A stretch of 64,000 nucleotides of DNA from DATFRX01 sp035630615 (GTDB lineage Bacteria; Actinomycetota; Actinomycetes; Propionibacteriales; Nocardioidaceae). Below the pieces are notes generated by a model. The model did not search any database. It saw nothing but the letters and a program-made list of their open reading frames with translations, and had not been told where the DNA came from. The position numbers and the translations under genes were made by a program. The DNA is taken from the NCBI GenBank assembly GCA_035630615.1, contig DASQKI010000100.1, positions 1 to 64,000 of the forward strand. The letters are read 5' to 3'. Shown here piece by piece: positions 43,394 through 52,287 of this stretch (position 1 is its first letter; each line of letters opens with the position of its first letter).

Positions 43394-43690
43394 CTAGCGC
43401 TCCCGCGCGTCGAGGCGAATCGTCCACGGCTCGATGGCATCGGTCCGCAGATGCGAGCCGTCCCACGGGTCGGCGGCGAGCCGGTCGCGAATCGCTCCGT
43501 CGGACTCAGCTTCGATGACGATGACTACTCGGAACTCGTCGGAGAGCGGCCCGCCGAGGACGACGAAGCCGGACTCGACCAGGTCGTCCATGTAGGCCGC
43601 ATACTCGACCCAGGCCGATTGCTCCTCCATCGGCCGCGCCGGATCCCACTCCGGACCCGATCGGGTCCGCGTCACCAGATACGTCGCCAC
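43394..43690 (-). CDS. YCII-family protein
   Basis: 98 residues. MATYLVTRTRSGPEWDPARP, WVEYAAYMDDLVESGFVVLGGPLSDEFRVVIVIEAES (in parts) and DPWDGSHLRTDAIEPWTI fit a single YCII domain. Third YCII protein in the window. Confidence 0.75.
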   Translation of the reverse strand: MATYLVTRTRSGPEWDPARPMEEQSAWVEYAAYMDDLVESGFVVLGGPLSDEFRVVIVIEAESDGAIRDRLAADPWDGSHLRTDAIEPWTIRLDARER

Positions 43691-43734
43691 GGCGGCAGCC
43701 TGTCATGGGGCACCGACACCGAAGCTCCGGCGAC

Positions 43735-44682
43735 TCAGACCGAGGTCGTCAAGACGATCTTGCCGGTCGCGCAGCCGCTCTCACTTCGGGCATGCGCCGC
43801 TGCGACCTGGTCGAGTGGCCAGCGGCTGTCGATCACAACCCGCAGCCGGCCGGAGTCGATCAACTCCGTCAGGCCGAGAAGCCCGATCTGGTCGGGCTCG
43901 ACGAGCAGGGTGATCGCCCGCACGCCGTGCCGTTCAGCCGCTCTCGAGATCGCCTCGGTAGCGCCGCCGAAGACGGGGATGATCGTCCCGCCCGTGCGCA
44001 GGGTCGGCACCAGCCGCTCGCTGTTGTCGCCGCCGATCGAGTCGATCACCAGGTCGAGATCTCGCAGCGTCGCACCCAGGTCGACGGTGCGATAGTCGAC
44101 GACCTCGTCCGCGCCGAGCCCCTTGACCAGCCCGTGCTTCTCGGCACTGGCGCTGGCGACGACCTCGGCGCCTCTGGCCTTTGCGATCTGGACGGCGAGA
44201 TGACCGACGCCTCCGGCGGCACTGGTGACCAAGACGCGCTGGCCGGGCTGGACGTCGGCGGTGTCGACGAGGGCCTGCCAGGCGGTGAGCCCGGCCAGCG
44301 GCAGCCCGGCGGCTTCGTCGTACGGCATCGCCGCCGGCTTCGCGACGAAGTGCCGAGCCGGCGCCACGATGTACTCCGCATAGCAGCCGGCCTCGGCCGG
44401 GAAGCGTGGCATGCCGAGGACCTCATCCCCCGGTTGGTACAACGTGACACCGTCGTTGACGGCCTCCACGACACCGGCGGCGTCCCAGCCGAGGACGAGT
44501 GGCGGCGGCGCCAGGTACCCCTCGCCCATCCGGGTCCACCAGTCGACCGGATTGACCCCCGCCGCCGCCACCCTGACCAAGACCTCGGTCGGACCCGGGT
44601 CGGGGATCGGCCGCTCCTCGAGTGCGAGCTGCGAGGTGTCGCCGAAACGGTGCAGCACGACGGCTTTCATCTGCCGGGTCAT
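43735..44682 (-). CDS. NADPH:quinone-reductase-type zinc-independent MDR oxidoreductase
   Basis: 315 residues, GGAGG before the ATG. MKAVVLHRFGD, AAGVNPVDWWTRMG, GWDAAGVVEAV and the cofactor loop VTSAAGGVGHLAVQIAKARGA identify the QOR branch of medium-chain reductases. Zinc-binding cysteines are absent. Reduces quinones or enones with NADPH. Confidence 0.88.
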   Translation of the reverse strand: MTRQMKAVVLHRFGDTSQLALEERPIPDPGPTEVLVRVAAAGVNPVDWWTRMGEGYLAPPPLVLGWDAAGVVEAVNDGVTLYQPGDEVLGMPRFPAEAGCYAEYIVAPARHFVAKPAAMPYDEAAGLPLAGLTAWQALVDTADVQPGQRVLVTSAAGGVGHLAVQIAKARGAEVVASASAEKHGLVKGLGADEVVDYRTVDLGATLRDLDLVIDSIGGDNSERLVPTLRTGGTIIPVFGGATEAISRAAERHGVRAITLLVEPDQIGLLGLTELIDSGRLRVVIDSRWPLDQVAAAHARSESGCATGKIVLTTSV

Positions 44683-44786
44683 CGTTCCTCCGAAGGTATC
44701 GGTTCGGTTCGAGCGGGCTGTACGCGCGCGGCCCGCCGCCGACACCCGGACTGTTGGCGGGTTTCCGCAGGTCGCCGGCCGGCCCG

Positions 44787-45512
44787 CTACAGCTGCAGCC
44801 GGTGCGCCCACAGGTACTCGTAGTCGGCGACGCTCTCCTCGGCGATCTGGAGCGCGGGACCGTCGAGATGGACCTCGCGCCCCCGGTACGGCGCGAACCC
44901 GCTCGATGCCTCGACCGCCGCGTACCAATGCGGCGCCCACGCCCCGTCAGTGTCCCGCGGCCCCTCCGGCCAGCGCAGCATCCGCTCGGTGAAATCGATA
45001 CCGAGCCAGTCGCACAGCCAACGCAGATGTGCCTCCGGGTCGTGCAGGAAGTCGCGAGCGTCGATCACCGGTACCTCCGCTCCCCCGCCCCGAATGCGGT
45101 CGAACAGCTCGACCTGCTGCACCAGCCCGATGTCCTCGCGCACGACGTCGCTCCGGGACTTCACGTACGACGCGACAACCTCGTGCGGCTCCCGGATCAG
45201 CAGCGCGTTGTACAGGCCGTCGACCCAGTCGAGCTCCAGCTCCGGCGTCAAATGGTGCGGCATCTGCTTCTGGTAGAAGACGGCCGGCTCCCCCGGCACC
45301 GGTCCGGTCATCGCGTCGACGACGGCCCGCCAGTCGGTCTCGCCCACGGCGAGGATGTCGTCGCGACCGGGGTCGTCCCGACCGCTGTAGGCGAGGAAGT
45401 ACGCATAGAACGGCTCGTCGACGACCACCGTGTCCGGCCGGTTGTCCCACGACCGCATCATCGCCGTCGAGATGTTGCGCGGCCCCGACCACATCGCGAA
45501 CCGGATCGTCAT
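44787..45512 (-). CDS. Sulfotransferase-like P-loop protein
   Basis: 241 residues. RFAMWSGPRNISTAMMRSW is a phosphosulfate-type loop, and ALLIREPHEVVASYVKSR corresponds to the 3'-phosphate motif. It is coupled by ATGA overlap to the aminotransferase upstream. This pairing is seen in other bacteria, and true sulfotransfer has not been shown for this subgroup as far as I know. Confidence 0.75.
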   Translation of the reverse strand: MTIRFAMWSGPRNISTAMMRSWDNRPDTVVVDEPFYAYFLAYSGRDDPGRDDILAVGETDWRAVVDAMTGPVPGEPAVFYQKQMPHHLTPELELDWVDGLYNALLIREPHEVVASYVKSRSDVVREDIGLVQQVELFDRIRGGGAEVPVIDARDFLHDPEAHLRWLCDWLGIDFTERMLRWPEGPRDTDGAWAPHWYAAVEASSGFAPYRGREVHLDGPALQIAEESVADYEYLWAHRLQL

Positions 45513-46465
45513 CGCGCGCCCTCCGCGCGCGCCGCGACGTCACGCGCGACCAGGTCGGCGTAGAGGTCCTGGAGCCGGAGCGCCATCGGCCCCGGCGGCT
45601 CGACGGCGAGGCGACGCCCGTCGACCTGGCGCACGGGCACGACCCCGGCGTACGTCCCGGTCACGAAGGCCTCGTCGGCGCCGTAGACGTCGGTCAAGCT
45701 GAAGAGCTTCTCGTACGCGGGGATCCCTGCCTCGCGGCAGATCTGGAGCACGTTGGCCCGGGTGATGCCGCCGAGGCAGTAGGCACCGGACGATGTCCAG
45801 ACCTCACCGCGGCGCACAATGAAGAAGTGCGTCGAGTTGCAGGTCGCGACGAACCCGTTGGGGTCGAGCATCAGCGCCTCGTCGGCCCCGGCGATATAGG
45901 CCTGGATGCACGCGGTGATGTCGTTGAGCTTGCTGTGCGCATTGAGCTTCGGGTCGAGGACGTCGGGCGCGCTGCGTCGCACGTGCACCGTGAAGAGGCT
46001 GATGCCCGACTGCAGCTCGGGCCGCGGCGTCTTGTGCTCCGGGATCATGACGACTGTCGCCGGACCGGCCGACGCGCGCGGGTCCTGGTAGGGCGTGGAC
46101 TTCGGTCCTCGGGTCACCATGAGCCGCATGTGTACGCCGTCGACCATGTCGTTGGCGCGAAGCGTGCGGTAGATCGCGTCGGTCAGTTCGTCGCGGCTGC
46201 GCCCGATGTCGAGGGCGATCGCGACGGCGCCTTCGTACAGTCGGTCGAGATGCTGATCGAGGAACGCCGGATGCCCACCGTAGACGCGCAGCCCCTCCCA
46301 CACGCCGTCGCCGAGTACGAAGCCGGAGTCGAACACCGACACGACGGCCCGGTCGCGAGGCACCAAGTCGCCATTGACGTAGATCAGGATCTCGGCGTTG
46401 CGCGGATCGGGCTCATGATCGTGGACGCTGTGCGCTGCTGTCACGCGGCCAGGAAACCACACCAC
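45509..46465 (-). CDS. Class IV aminotransferase (BCAT/D-amino-acid type)
   Basis: 318 residues; the start may be GTG at 46465 or 46444. VFDSGFVLGDGVWEGLRVYGGHPAFLDQHLDRL (in parts) is the fold-type IV start. Lysine for PLP lies in DPKLNAHSKLND. TSSGAYCLGGITRANVLQICREAG is the conserved C-terminal region binding the phosphate. Amino-acid substrate not determined. Confidence 0.88.
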   Translation of the reverse strand: MVWFPGRVTAAHSVHDHEPDPRNAEILIYVNGDLVPRDRAVVSVFDSGFVLGDGVWEGLRVYGGHPAFLDQHLDRLYEGAVAIALDIGRSRDELTDAIYRTLRANDMVDGVHMRLMVTRGPKSTPYQDPRASAGPATVVMIPEHKTPRPELQSGISLFTVHVRRSAPDVLDPKLNAHSKLNDITACIQAYIAGADEALMLDPNGFVATCNSTHFFIVRRGEVWTSSGAYCLGGITRANVLQICREAGIPAYEKLFSLTDVYGADEAFVTGTYAGVVPVRQVDGRRLAVEPPGPMALRLQDLYADLVARDVAARAEGAR

Positions 46466-46520
46466 TTGTCAGCCGCAGGTCTCGCTATAGCCCAGCATGC
46501 GGTTGACAACTTCGCGCGGA

Positions 46521-47477
46521 TCAGCCGGCGGCGCTCTGGGTCTGGTTCGACGGCAAGACCGCCAGGTGGCGACGCAACGCCGACCGCGCGATCGCACGCA
46601 CCCGTGCATCGGCGTCGACCGCAGCCTCGACCATCGCGTCCCACACCGCCGGCGACCCGGCACCGCGCGCCGCCAACGCCGACACGGCCGACTGCCGTAC
46701 CTCGGCGGAGGGGTCGGACGCGAGGCGCAAGAGTGCGGCCAGCGCCACGTCGACGCCACTCTGTGCCAACGCGACCGCCGCCGCCGTGCGGACCTCGGCG
46801 ACGTCGTCTCCGGCCGCCTCGAGCAAGGTCTCTTCGCCCAGGCCGCGGGGTCGCAGCGACGGCAGCGCCGCCACCGCAACCGCTCGAACGCTCGGCTCAG
46901 AGTCGCGCGCGAGTCGGACGAGGGGCTCGAGGCCACGCGTGTCAGCGAGCTGTCCGAGGGCCTTGGCCACCTCCCCGCGCACCTGCGGCTCAGGGTCGGT
47001 CGCGATCGCTCCGACCTCGGGGACGGCGTGGTGGTCAACGAGAGCGCGAATGGCCTCGATCCGTACTCGCGGCTCGACATCCCGGGTGACGGGCAAATAC
47101 GTCGTGGTGCTCGCGTCGGAGGTCCGGCGCAGCAACCGCACGGCGACTTCGCGAGCTGCTGGGGTCGGGCTGTCGAGCGCCTGCTGCAAGAAGTCGAAGA
47201 GCTGTGGCTGGTCGGGCAGCAGCGGATGGAGAGCTCGGAGCCCTTCGACCGCAGCCATCCGCACCCCTTCGCTGGCGTCGAGCAGCGCGAGACAGAGAGC
47301 GTCGAATCCCCAGGGCGGCCGCAGCTCGGCGACCACGTCGACGGCCGTCTGGCGGACCGACGGATGCCGATGCGTGAGGTAGGGCAGTAGCCGCTCGCGA
47401 CCCGGCCGGCTCTCGAGAAGTTCGAAGAGCTGGAGGATGTCGACGCTTGCGCCGGACGTGCCATTCACCTCGGTCAT
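46521..47477 (-). CDS. HEAT-repeat protein
   Basis: 318 residues of about eight HEAT/PBS-lyase-like repeats, with consensus (D/E)PxVRxxAxxALxxL, for example DPEPQVRGEVAKALGQLAD and DSEPSVRAVAVAALPSL. It forms an alpha-solenoid for protein binding. Its promoter region holds TTAG/CCTACT motifs also seen near 51-57 kb. Confidence 0.85.
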   Translation of the reverse strand: MTEVNGTSGASVDILQLFELLESRPGRERLLPYLTHRHPSVRQTAVDVVAELRPPWGFDALCLALLDASEGVRMAAVEGLRALHPLLPDQPQLFDFLQQALDSPTPAAREVAVRLLRRTSDASTTTYLPVTRDVEPRVRIEAIRALVDHHAVPEVGAIATDPEPQVRGEVAKALGQLADTRGLEPLVRLARDSEPSVRAVAVAALPSLRPRGLGEETLLEAAGDDVAEVRTAAAVALAQSGVDVALAALLRLASDPSAEVRQSAVSALAARGAGSPAVWDAMVEAAVDADARVRAIARSALRRHLAVLPSNQTQSAAG

Positions 47478-47539
47478 GTCGACCCACTCCTCCCGCGGCC
47501 CCGGACGAGAGCCCGCCGATTTGGTCCCGAGAAACTCCC

Positions 47540-47610
47540 TTAGTTGCTGGACTAGGGTTACCTACTAGATTTACTTCTGGGACGACCCCTGTCAATCCCC
47601 TACCAGTAGG
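47540..47610 (-). promoter_or_regulatory. TTAG/CCTACT motifs before the HEAT-repeat gene
   Basis: TTAGTTGCTGGACTA (47540), CCTACTAG (47561) and the palindrome CCTAC-CA-GTAGG (47599-47610) lie in an AT-richer stretch. They resemble the sites at 51110, 52098, 52206 and 57008. Confidence 0.45.
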
Positions 47611-47618
47611 CGAAATAC

Positions 47619-48488
47619 TCAATCCGCCAGTCGCCGGGCCAGCTCCATCGCGTCGACCGGCGCCCGCACGTTGGCGTCGTTGTCGAAGTACGCGAACACG
47701 TCCCGGCCCGAGTCGCGGCGCGGCCCCTCCGTACCGACGGTGCGGTCCGACATCGGCGCCTCGCCAGCGGCCCAGCGCCGGATCTTGGCGGCCCACGCGT
47801 CGAGCGACTCGGCGTCGTAGCCGCTGGCGTAGAGCTCCTCGGCGCCGTGCAACCGGAGGTAGACGAAGTCGGCCGTGACATCCTCGAGCGCCGGCCAGTC
47901 GCCGGCCGCATCGGCGATGACGAGCCCGATGCGATGGCGCCGCAGCAACTCGATGAACGAAGGGTCGCGAAAGCTCGGGTGGCGCACCTCGACGGCATGC
48001 CGGATGCGCCGGCGCTTGTCAGTCGTCGTCCACGCCCGCCCGTCGAGTCGGTCGTCGTGCCCCTCGGCCAGATGGGCGGCGGTCGTCGTCGTACGAGGCA
48101 GCAGCCGGAAGAACGCCTCGAGTCGGTCCGGGTCGTACGCGAGCGTCGGCGGTAGCTGCCACAGCACCGGACCCAGCTTGCGACCGAGTGCCAGCAGGCC
48201 GGACGCGAAGAAGTTGGGCAGCGTCGTCTCGGGATCGGCCAGCCGCTTCATGTGTGTGATGAACCGACCGCCCTTGACCGCGAACACGAAATCGTCGGGG
48301 GTCTGGTCGCGCCAGGCGCCGAAGCTCTCTGGCCGCTGCAGCGCGTAGAACGTGCCGTTGATCTCGATCGAGTCGAGCCGCTGCGACGCGTACTCGAGCT
48401 CACGTCGCTGCGGCAGCCCCACCGGGTAGAACCGGCGCCGCCAGCCCGGGTAGTTCCAGCCCGAGATGCCGACCCGAATCCGTCCCAC
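47619..48488 (-). CDS. DUF72 domain protein
   Basis: 289 residues from GTG. RVGISGWNYPGWRRRFYP at the start, EYASQRLDSIEINGTFY, FAVKGGRFITHMKRL and LRLHGAEELYASGYDAESLDAWA are the DUF72 TIM-barrel marks. FAYFDNDANV near the end is typical. Enzyme activity unknown. Divergent from the sulfotransferase with 49 bases between. Confidence 0.9.
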   Translation of the reverse strand: MGRIRVGISGWNYPGWRRRFYPVGLPQRRELEYASQRLDSIEINGTFYALQRPESFGAWRDQTPDDFVFAVKGGRFITHMKRLADPETTLPNFFASGLLALGRKLGPVLWQLPPTLAYDPDRLEAFFRLLPRTTTTAAHLAEGHDDRLDGRAWTTTDKRRRIRHAVEVRHPSFRDPSFIELLRRHRIGLVIADAAGDWPALEDVTADFVYLRLHGAEELYASGYDAESLDAWAAKIRRWAAGEAPMSDRTVGTEGPRRDSGRDVFAYFDNDANVRAPVDAMELARRLAD

Positions 48489-48537
48489 GGTCGGAGCATC
48501 GCACAACGTTGCGCACGCCGTCGCTAGACTCCAGGCC

Positions 48538-49719
48538 ATGCCTGACTCCGGTCCACAGCAGGGGCCGATCTTCCTGCATGTCGGCCTGCCCAAGTCCGGC
48601 ACGACGTTCCTGCAGGACATGTTGCGACAACACCGCCGCTGGCTGCGTCGCGAAGAGCTCCTCTATCCGTTCGACGGCCATCGCGATCACTTCTTCGCCG
48701 CCCTCGACGCCCGCGAAAACCACCAGTTCGTCGGTGCGGTACGCCCGCAGGCCGAGGGCGCCTGGCCCAAGCTCGTCCAACGGGCCAAGGCCTTCGACGG
48801 CCGAGTCATCATCTCCCACGAGATCCTCGCGACGGCGACCCGCGATGCCGCCCGGCGCGCCCGCGCCCATCTCGACGACCGCGAGATTCACCTCGTCATC
48901 ACGGCTCGCGATCCCGCCCGCCAGGCCGTCGCCGACTGGCAGGAAGCGATCAAGCACGGACGCCGGGTGCCGTTTCGCGGGTACGTCCGACGCGCTGGAC
49001 TCGGACATAAACCCCCGAAGCGCAAAAACGCCGACGCGCCTCCGGCCCGAGACTTCGCGGCGCAGCGCCTCCTCGACGTGATCGACGCCTGGGGCGGCGA
49101 CCTGCCGGCCGAACGGATCCACATCGTCACCGTCCCCCACTCGACTGCCGACCCGGCACTGTTGTGGCGACGGTTCGGTGAGTTGCTCGGGATCGCCGAC
49201 CCGGGTCGACTCACGCCCGGCAGTGAGATACGGCAAAACCCCCGTCTCGGAGTCGCCGACATCGAGCTGCTCCGCCGGGTCAACACCTCACTCGACCGGC
49301 GCCTGGTGGCCGACGAGTTCGGGGCGGTGGCCAAGAAGCTCTACGCGCAGACCATCCTTCCGTCGGTGTCACGGTCCGACGCGCCGGTGCTCCCGTCGCC
49401 GCTGTTCGAGCGGGCCGACGAGCTGGCCGCCGAGTGGATCGACGGCATCAAGTCGGCGGGCTACGACGTACGCGGCGATGCCGAAGATCTCCGGCCACGT
49501 CATACCGACGGACCCTGGCCCGGACGCTGGAGCGCCGAAGACGTGATCGACACCGCAGCCGCCGCGACCGCCGAACTGCTCGTCGAGATCACTCAGCTGC
49601 GACGCGACAACGACAAACTCAAGCGTCGAGAGCTGACCCCAACCAACGTACGTCGGGCCCTGCGCAACCGCATCCGTCGGCTCGGGCGCCGCACGCCCAC
49701 CGAGTCGGAATCCGACTAG
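48538..49719 (+). CDS. Sulfotransferase-family protein
   Basis: 393 residues. FLHVGLPKSGTTFLQDMLRQ is the PAPS 5'-phosphosulfate loop, and HLVITARDPARQAVADWQEA the 3'-phosphate site. A basic C-terminal tail follows a coiled region (ELLVEITQLRRDNDKL). Acceptor unknown; cytosolic. Overlaps the convergent flavoprotein gene by 101 bases. Confidence 0.82.
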   Translation: MPDSGPQQGPIFLHVGLPKSGTTFLQDMLRQHRRWLRREELLYPFDGHRDHFFAALDARENHQFVGAVRPQAEGAWPKLVQRAKAFDGRVIISHEILATATRDAARRARAHLDDREIHLVITARDPARQAVADWQEAIKHGRRVPFRGYVRRAGLGHKPPKRKNADAPPARDFAAQRLLDVIDAWGGDLPAERIHIVTVPHSTADPALLWRRFGELLGIADPGRLTPGSEIRQNPRLGVADIELLRRVNTSLDRRLVADEFGAVAKKLYAQTILPSVSRSDAPVLPSPLFERADELAAEWIDGIKSAGYDVRGDAEDLRPRHTDGPWPGRWSAEDVIDTAAAATAELLVEITQLRRDNDKLKRRELTPTNVRRALRNRIRRLGRRTPTESESD

Positions 49720-51091
49720 CGCGCCCGCGCCAGCGGCGCGCCGGCACAGCCTCCTCGACCTCCTCGGCGCCGAGCAGTCGATCGGTCAACGCCGCGGCGT
49801 GTCGGCGTATCTCGGGAATCGCGGCCGCCTCCCAGCGGGCACCTCGACGTGCGGCCCCGATCGCGTAGACCCGGGACGACGCCGCACCGTTCGCATCGAT
49901 CAGCGCCCCATCGCGATCGAGGTCGAAGCCCAATCTCAGCGGGTCCGGCCGAGCCATGCCGTCGGCGAGCAGCTGGTCGACCAGTGCGCTCCAACCGGTC
50001 TCGGACACCGCCTGCGGCCCGGTGCAGTTGACGACGCGAGTGAATCCGGCGAGCTCGGGCAGGCCGGCCTGCACGACGAGGTGTCCAGCCGCTCGAAGCC
50101 GTTCGATCCGGCCGGAGACCTCCGGCGCCATGCGATGGCGATGCACCTCCCACAGCCGCGCGAGATGCCGGACGAACCGCTCTCGATCCTCGTAAGACAG
50201 CCTCTCCCACAGGTCGCCGATCTGCGGCCGGATGCCGTCGACGACGCCACGCCAATCGCGACCAGCCGCCTCGGCGGCCCGCAACTGGTGAACGACAGCG
50301 CGTACGAGTGCCCGTAGCCCCGGCTCCCTCGGAGCGACGCCCTCGGCGACCGGGAACGGCGTGCGGGCATGCGGTCGGGGCAGCTCCGCGTGCCGACTCG
50401 CCGCCACCATCCGAATGCCCGGGTGCCGCCGCGACAGGGTCAGCGCGACGTCGACCATCGTGAGCCCGGTGCCGACCAACAGGACGCGGTCGTCGCCGCC
50501 GATGCCGTCGAGGGAATCCGGCGCCGACGGATCGGCGACGTAGCGCTCGCCGCAGAACGCCGTGGCCGGCAGGGGTTGTGGATGCGGCGGCGGATTGCCG
50601 AGGGCGAGCACGGCGACATCGCCGACCAGCGTCCAACCGCAGCTCAGCTCGACCGATACAGCGGCGGCGTCTTCTCGTACGCGGACGGCGTCGCCGCGGA
50701 TCCGGATGACGTCGGCGCCGGGCGACTCATCAGCGACGCCGAGCACGCTGGACAGATAGCGGCCGTACGTCGGTCGTGAGAGATAGCTCCCCCGCTCCGC
50801 CCGGACGCCACGCGCCTTGCACCATCGCAGCAGGTGATCGGGGTCGTCGTGGAAGGCGCTCATCCGGTTGGCCGTGTTGTTGACGAGGTGATCGGGCTCG
50901 GCCTTGCCGTATGCGAGACCGGGGCCGAAGAGATCGTCGCGCTCGACCACCCGGACCTCGAGGGGACGACCCGGCTGCGCTCGACGCGCCAAGGCGGCGG
51001 CCGTCAGTACTCCCGCCGCGCCGCCACCGATGACGAGGACGCGAAGGGACGGTCGTGTGCCTGCCGGTCGGACCGAACCGTGTATGGGCAT
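49619..51091 (-). CDS. COG4529-type FAD/NAD(P)-binding protein
   Basis: 490 residues. VLVIGGGAAGVLTAAAL binds FAD, GPGLAYGKAEPDHLVNNTANRMS is the COG4529 signature, VLLVGTGLTMVDVALTLSRR the second Rossmann site and FTRVVNCTGP the late GxxP motif. The last ~34 residues are read antisense to the sulfotransferase gene and look unlike protein, so a lost stop is possible. In actinobacteria such genes often sit near sulfur-assimilation genes (recalled, not seen here). Confidence 0.82.
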   Translation of the reverse strand: MPIHGSVRPAGTRPSLRVLVIGGGAAGVLTAAALARRAQPGRPLEVRVVERDDLFGPGLAYGKAEPDHLVNNTANRMSAFHDDPDHLLRWCKARGVRAERGSYLSRPTYGRYLSSVLGVADESPGADVIRIRGDAVRVREDAAAVSVELSCGWTLVGDVAVLALGNPPPHPQPLPATAFCGERYVADPSAPDSLDGIGGDDRVLLVGTGLTMVDVALTLSRRHPGIRMVAASRHAELPRPHARTPFPVAEGVAPREPGLRALVRAVVHQLRAAEAAGRDWRGVVDGIRPQIGDLWERLSYEDRERFVRHLARLWEVHRHRMAPEVSGRIERLRAAGHLVVQAGLPELAGFTRVVNCTGPQAVSETGWSALVDQLLADGMARPDPLRLGFDLDRDGALIDANGAASSRVYAIGAARRGARWEAAAIPEIRRHAAALTDRLLGAEEVEEAVPARRWRGRASRIPTRWACGARADGCGCAGPDVRWLGSALDA

Positions 51092-51109
51092 AAGACGCCC
51101 CCTTCTGCA

Positions 51110-51135
51110 TTAGGTCAAGTGAATTAGTAGTCTAA
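51110..51135 (-). promoter_or_regulatory. Candidate regulator site before the flavoprotein gene
   Basis: A 26-base site starting TTAGGTCAAGTGAATT and ending TCTAA matches the site at 52098-52123 at about 19-20 positions. It is 19 bases before the start codon. Confidence 0.5.
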
Positions 51136-51244
51136 GGCCGATGTGTGTGATCCCCAAGACCCAGGCAGGGGACGCGTGAGTTCCGACTCAGGGTCGGTCT
51201 GGTCGCGTCAACGCCGACGCCAGATCGGAACTCGAGCCGACTGA

Positions 51245-51703
51245 CTAGTGGGGCATCCAGGCGTCTTCGTCGTGGGTCAGCGCCTCGATGTTCTTCGGGA
51301 GCTTGCCGTCGGCCAGATTCTGGATGGTGACCGACTCGAAGACCTTCCGCAGGCTGATCCGGGCGGCGATCCACACGTGCTGCAACACCAACGCCGAGTC
51401 GTTGTAGGTGACTGCCTCGGGACGCAGGCCATAGACGCTGACCAGCGGTCCATCGACGGCCCGGATGACGTCGGCGATGGTGACCTCGTCGGCCGACCGT
51501 CCGAGCCGCCAACCCCCGGACTGGCCACGCTGGCTCACCACGACACCGGCGCGGCGAAGGTCGGCAAGGATGGCCTGGAGAAAGCCGTGCGGAATGTCTT
51601 GCAGGCGCCCGATCTCCTCCGCTGAGACCGGACCACGCTCGGTCCGACCAGCGATTTCGATGAGCGCACGGAGCGCATAATCCGACTTGGCCGAAACCCG
51701 CAT
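51245..51703 (-). CDS. Rrf2-family transcriptional regulator without Fe-S cysteines
   Basis: 152 residues. MRVSAKSDYALRALIEIAGR, EIGRLQDIPHGFLQAILADLRRAG and GGWRLGRSADEVTIADVIRAVDGPL are the Rrf2 hallmarks. The three cysteines that hold a cluster in IscR/NsrR are missing, so it should sense something else, as CymR-type proteins do. Similar promoter motifs lie on both sides, and the flavoprotein follows on the same strand. Confidence 0.88.
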   Translation of the reverse strand: MRVSAKSDYALRALIEIAGRTERGPVSAEEIGRLQDIPHGFLQAILADLRRAGVVVSQRGQSGGWRLGRSADEVTIADVIRAVDGPLVSVYGLRPEAVTYNDSALVLQHVWIAARISLRKVFESVTIQNLADGKLPKNIEALTHDEDAWMPH

Positions 51704-51874
51704 ACGTCAAAGTCTGTCAGATCACTCGTCTCAGTTGGAGATGACCGGCCGGCGGGGCGCGTCCGATCGATGTCGGTGCGCCCCGCCGCCGGGGGCGACG
51801 ACAGGTCCGAGCGCGGTTGTCGCCCCTGGGCGATGACGAGCCCAGGGCGCGCTCAGGCCAGGGTCAGCGCCGCC

Positions 51875-52082
51875 TCAGTCGCCTTCGCTTCCTCGGTCCG
51901 ACGCGCGCGTTTGCTCCGCGCGTACGGCGACGAAGATCAGCTGAACCCAGACCAGTGCCCACAGCCCGGTCGCCAGCCCCGTCGACGCACTGCTGGCGCC
52001 GGTCCATTGCACGAAGGTCTTGAGATTGGTCAAGACGATGAGCCCGCCGGCACCGACGCTCCGACACCAGCAGGTTGCGCAT
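51875..52082 (-). CDS. Small single-helix membrane protein, possibly frameshifted
   Basis: AGGAGGGG precedes an ATG at 52082 (MRNLLVSERRC...), but the protein-like frame is the next one. From TTG at 52033 it reads TNLKTFVQWTGASSAS, then the helix GLATGLWALVWVQLIFVAVR and a polar tail, stopping at 51875. Removing one C in the run near 52050 would join the two. Either the TTG start is used or the gene is broken. The 51704-52287 gap otherwise holds only regulatory motifs. Confidence 0.4.
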
Positions 52083-52097
52083 ACCGTCCCCTCCTTG

Positions 52098-52123
52098 TTA
52101 AGTCACTTGAGTTTATAGACTAA
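52098..52123 (-). promoter_or_regulatory. Candidate regulator site before the small membrane protein
   Basis: TTAAGTCACTTGAGTT with a TAGACTAA end, closely similar to the site at 51110-51135. Fifteen bases before the ATG at 52082. Confidence 0.5.
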
Positions 52124-52205
52124 GTTCACACGATCGAGGCGTCAACACCGAGATGGGGACGAATCCGGTGGCCGACGTCACATCTCGGAGTGCCGGCTTG
52201 TCTGA

Positions 52206-52243
52206 CCTACTCGCCAGTAGGATACTTAGTTACTGACGAGTAA
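52206..52243 (+). promoter_or_regulatory. CCTACT palindrome and TTAG site before the acyl-CoA dehydrogenase
   Basis: CCTACT-CGCC-AGTAGG (52206-52221) followed by TTAGTTACTGACGAGTAA (52226-52243). Similar elements occur at 47540-47610 and 57008-57034. Confidence 0.45.
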
Positions 52244-52287
52244 ACCCAAGCGCTTGGGAGCGCTCAGACCGTGGAAGCTGGGGCATC

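Noticed and set aside
51178..51233. Inverted repeat GAGTTCCGA / TCGGAACTC after the Rrf2 gene as a member of the TCGGCGC family
   Set aside because: Only nine-base arms with a 38-base spacer, and the tail is CTCGAGCC rather than TCGGCGC; at best a weak terminator.
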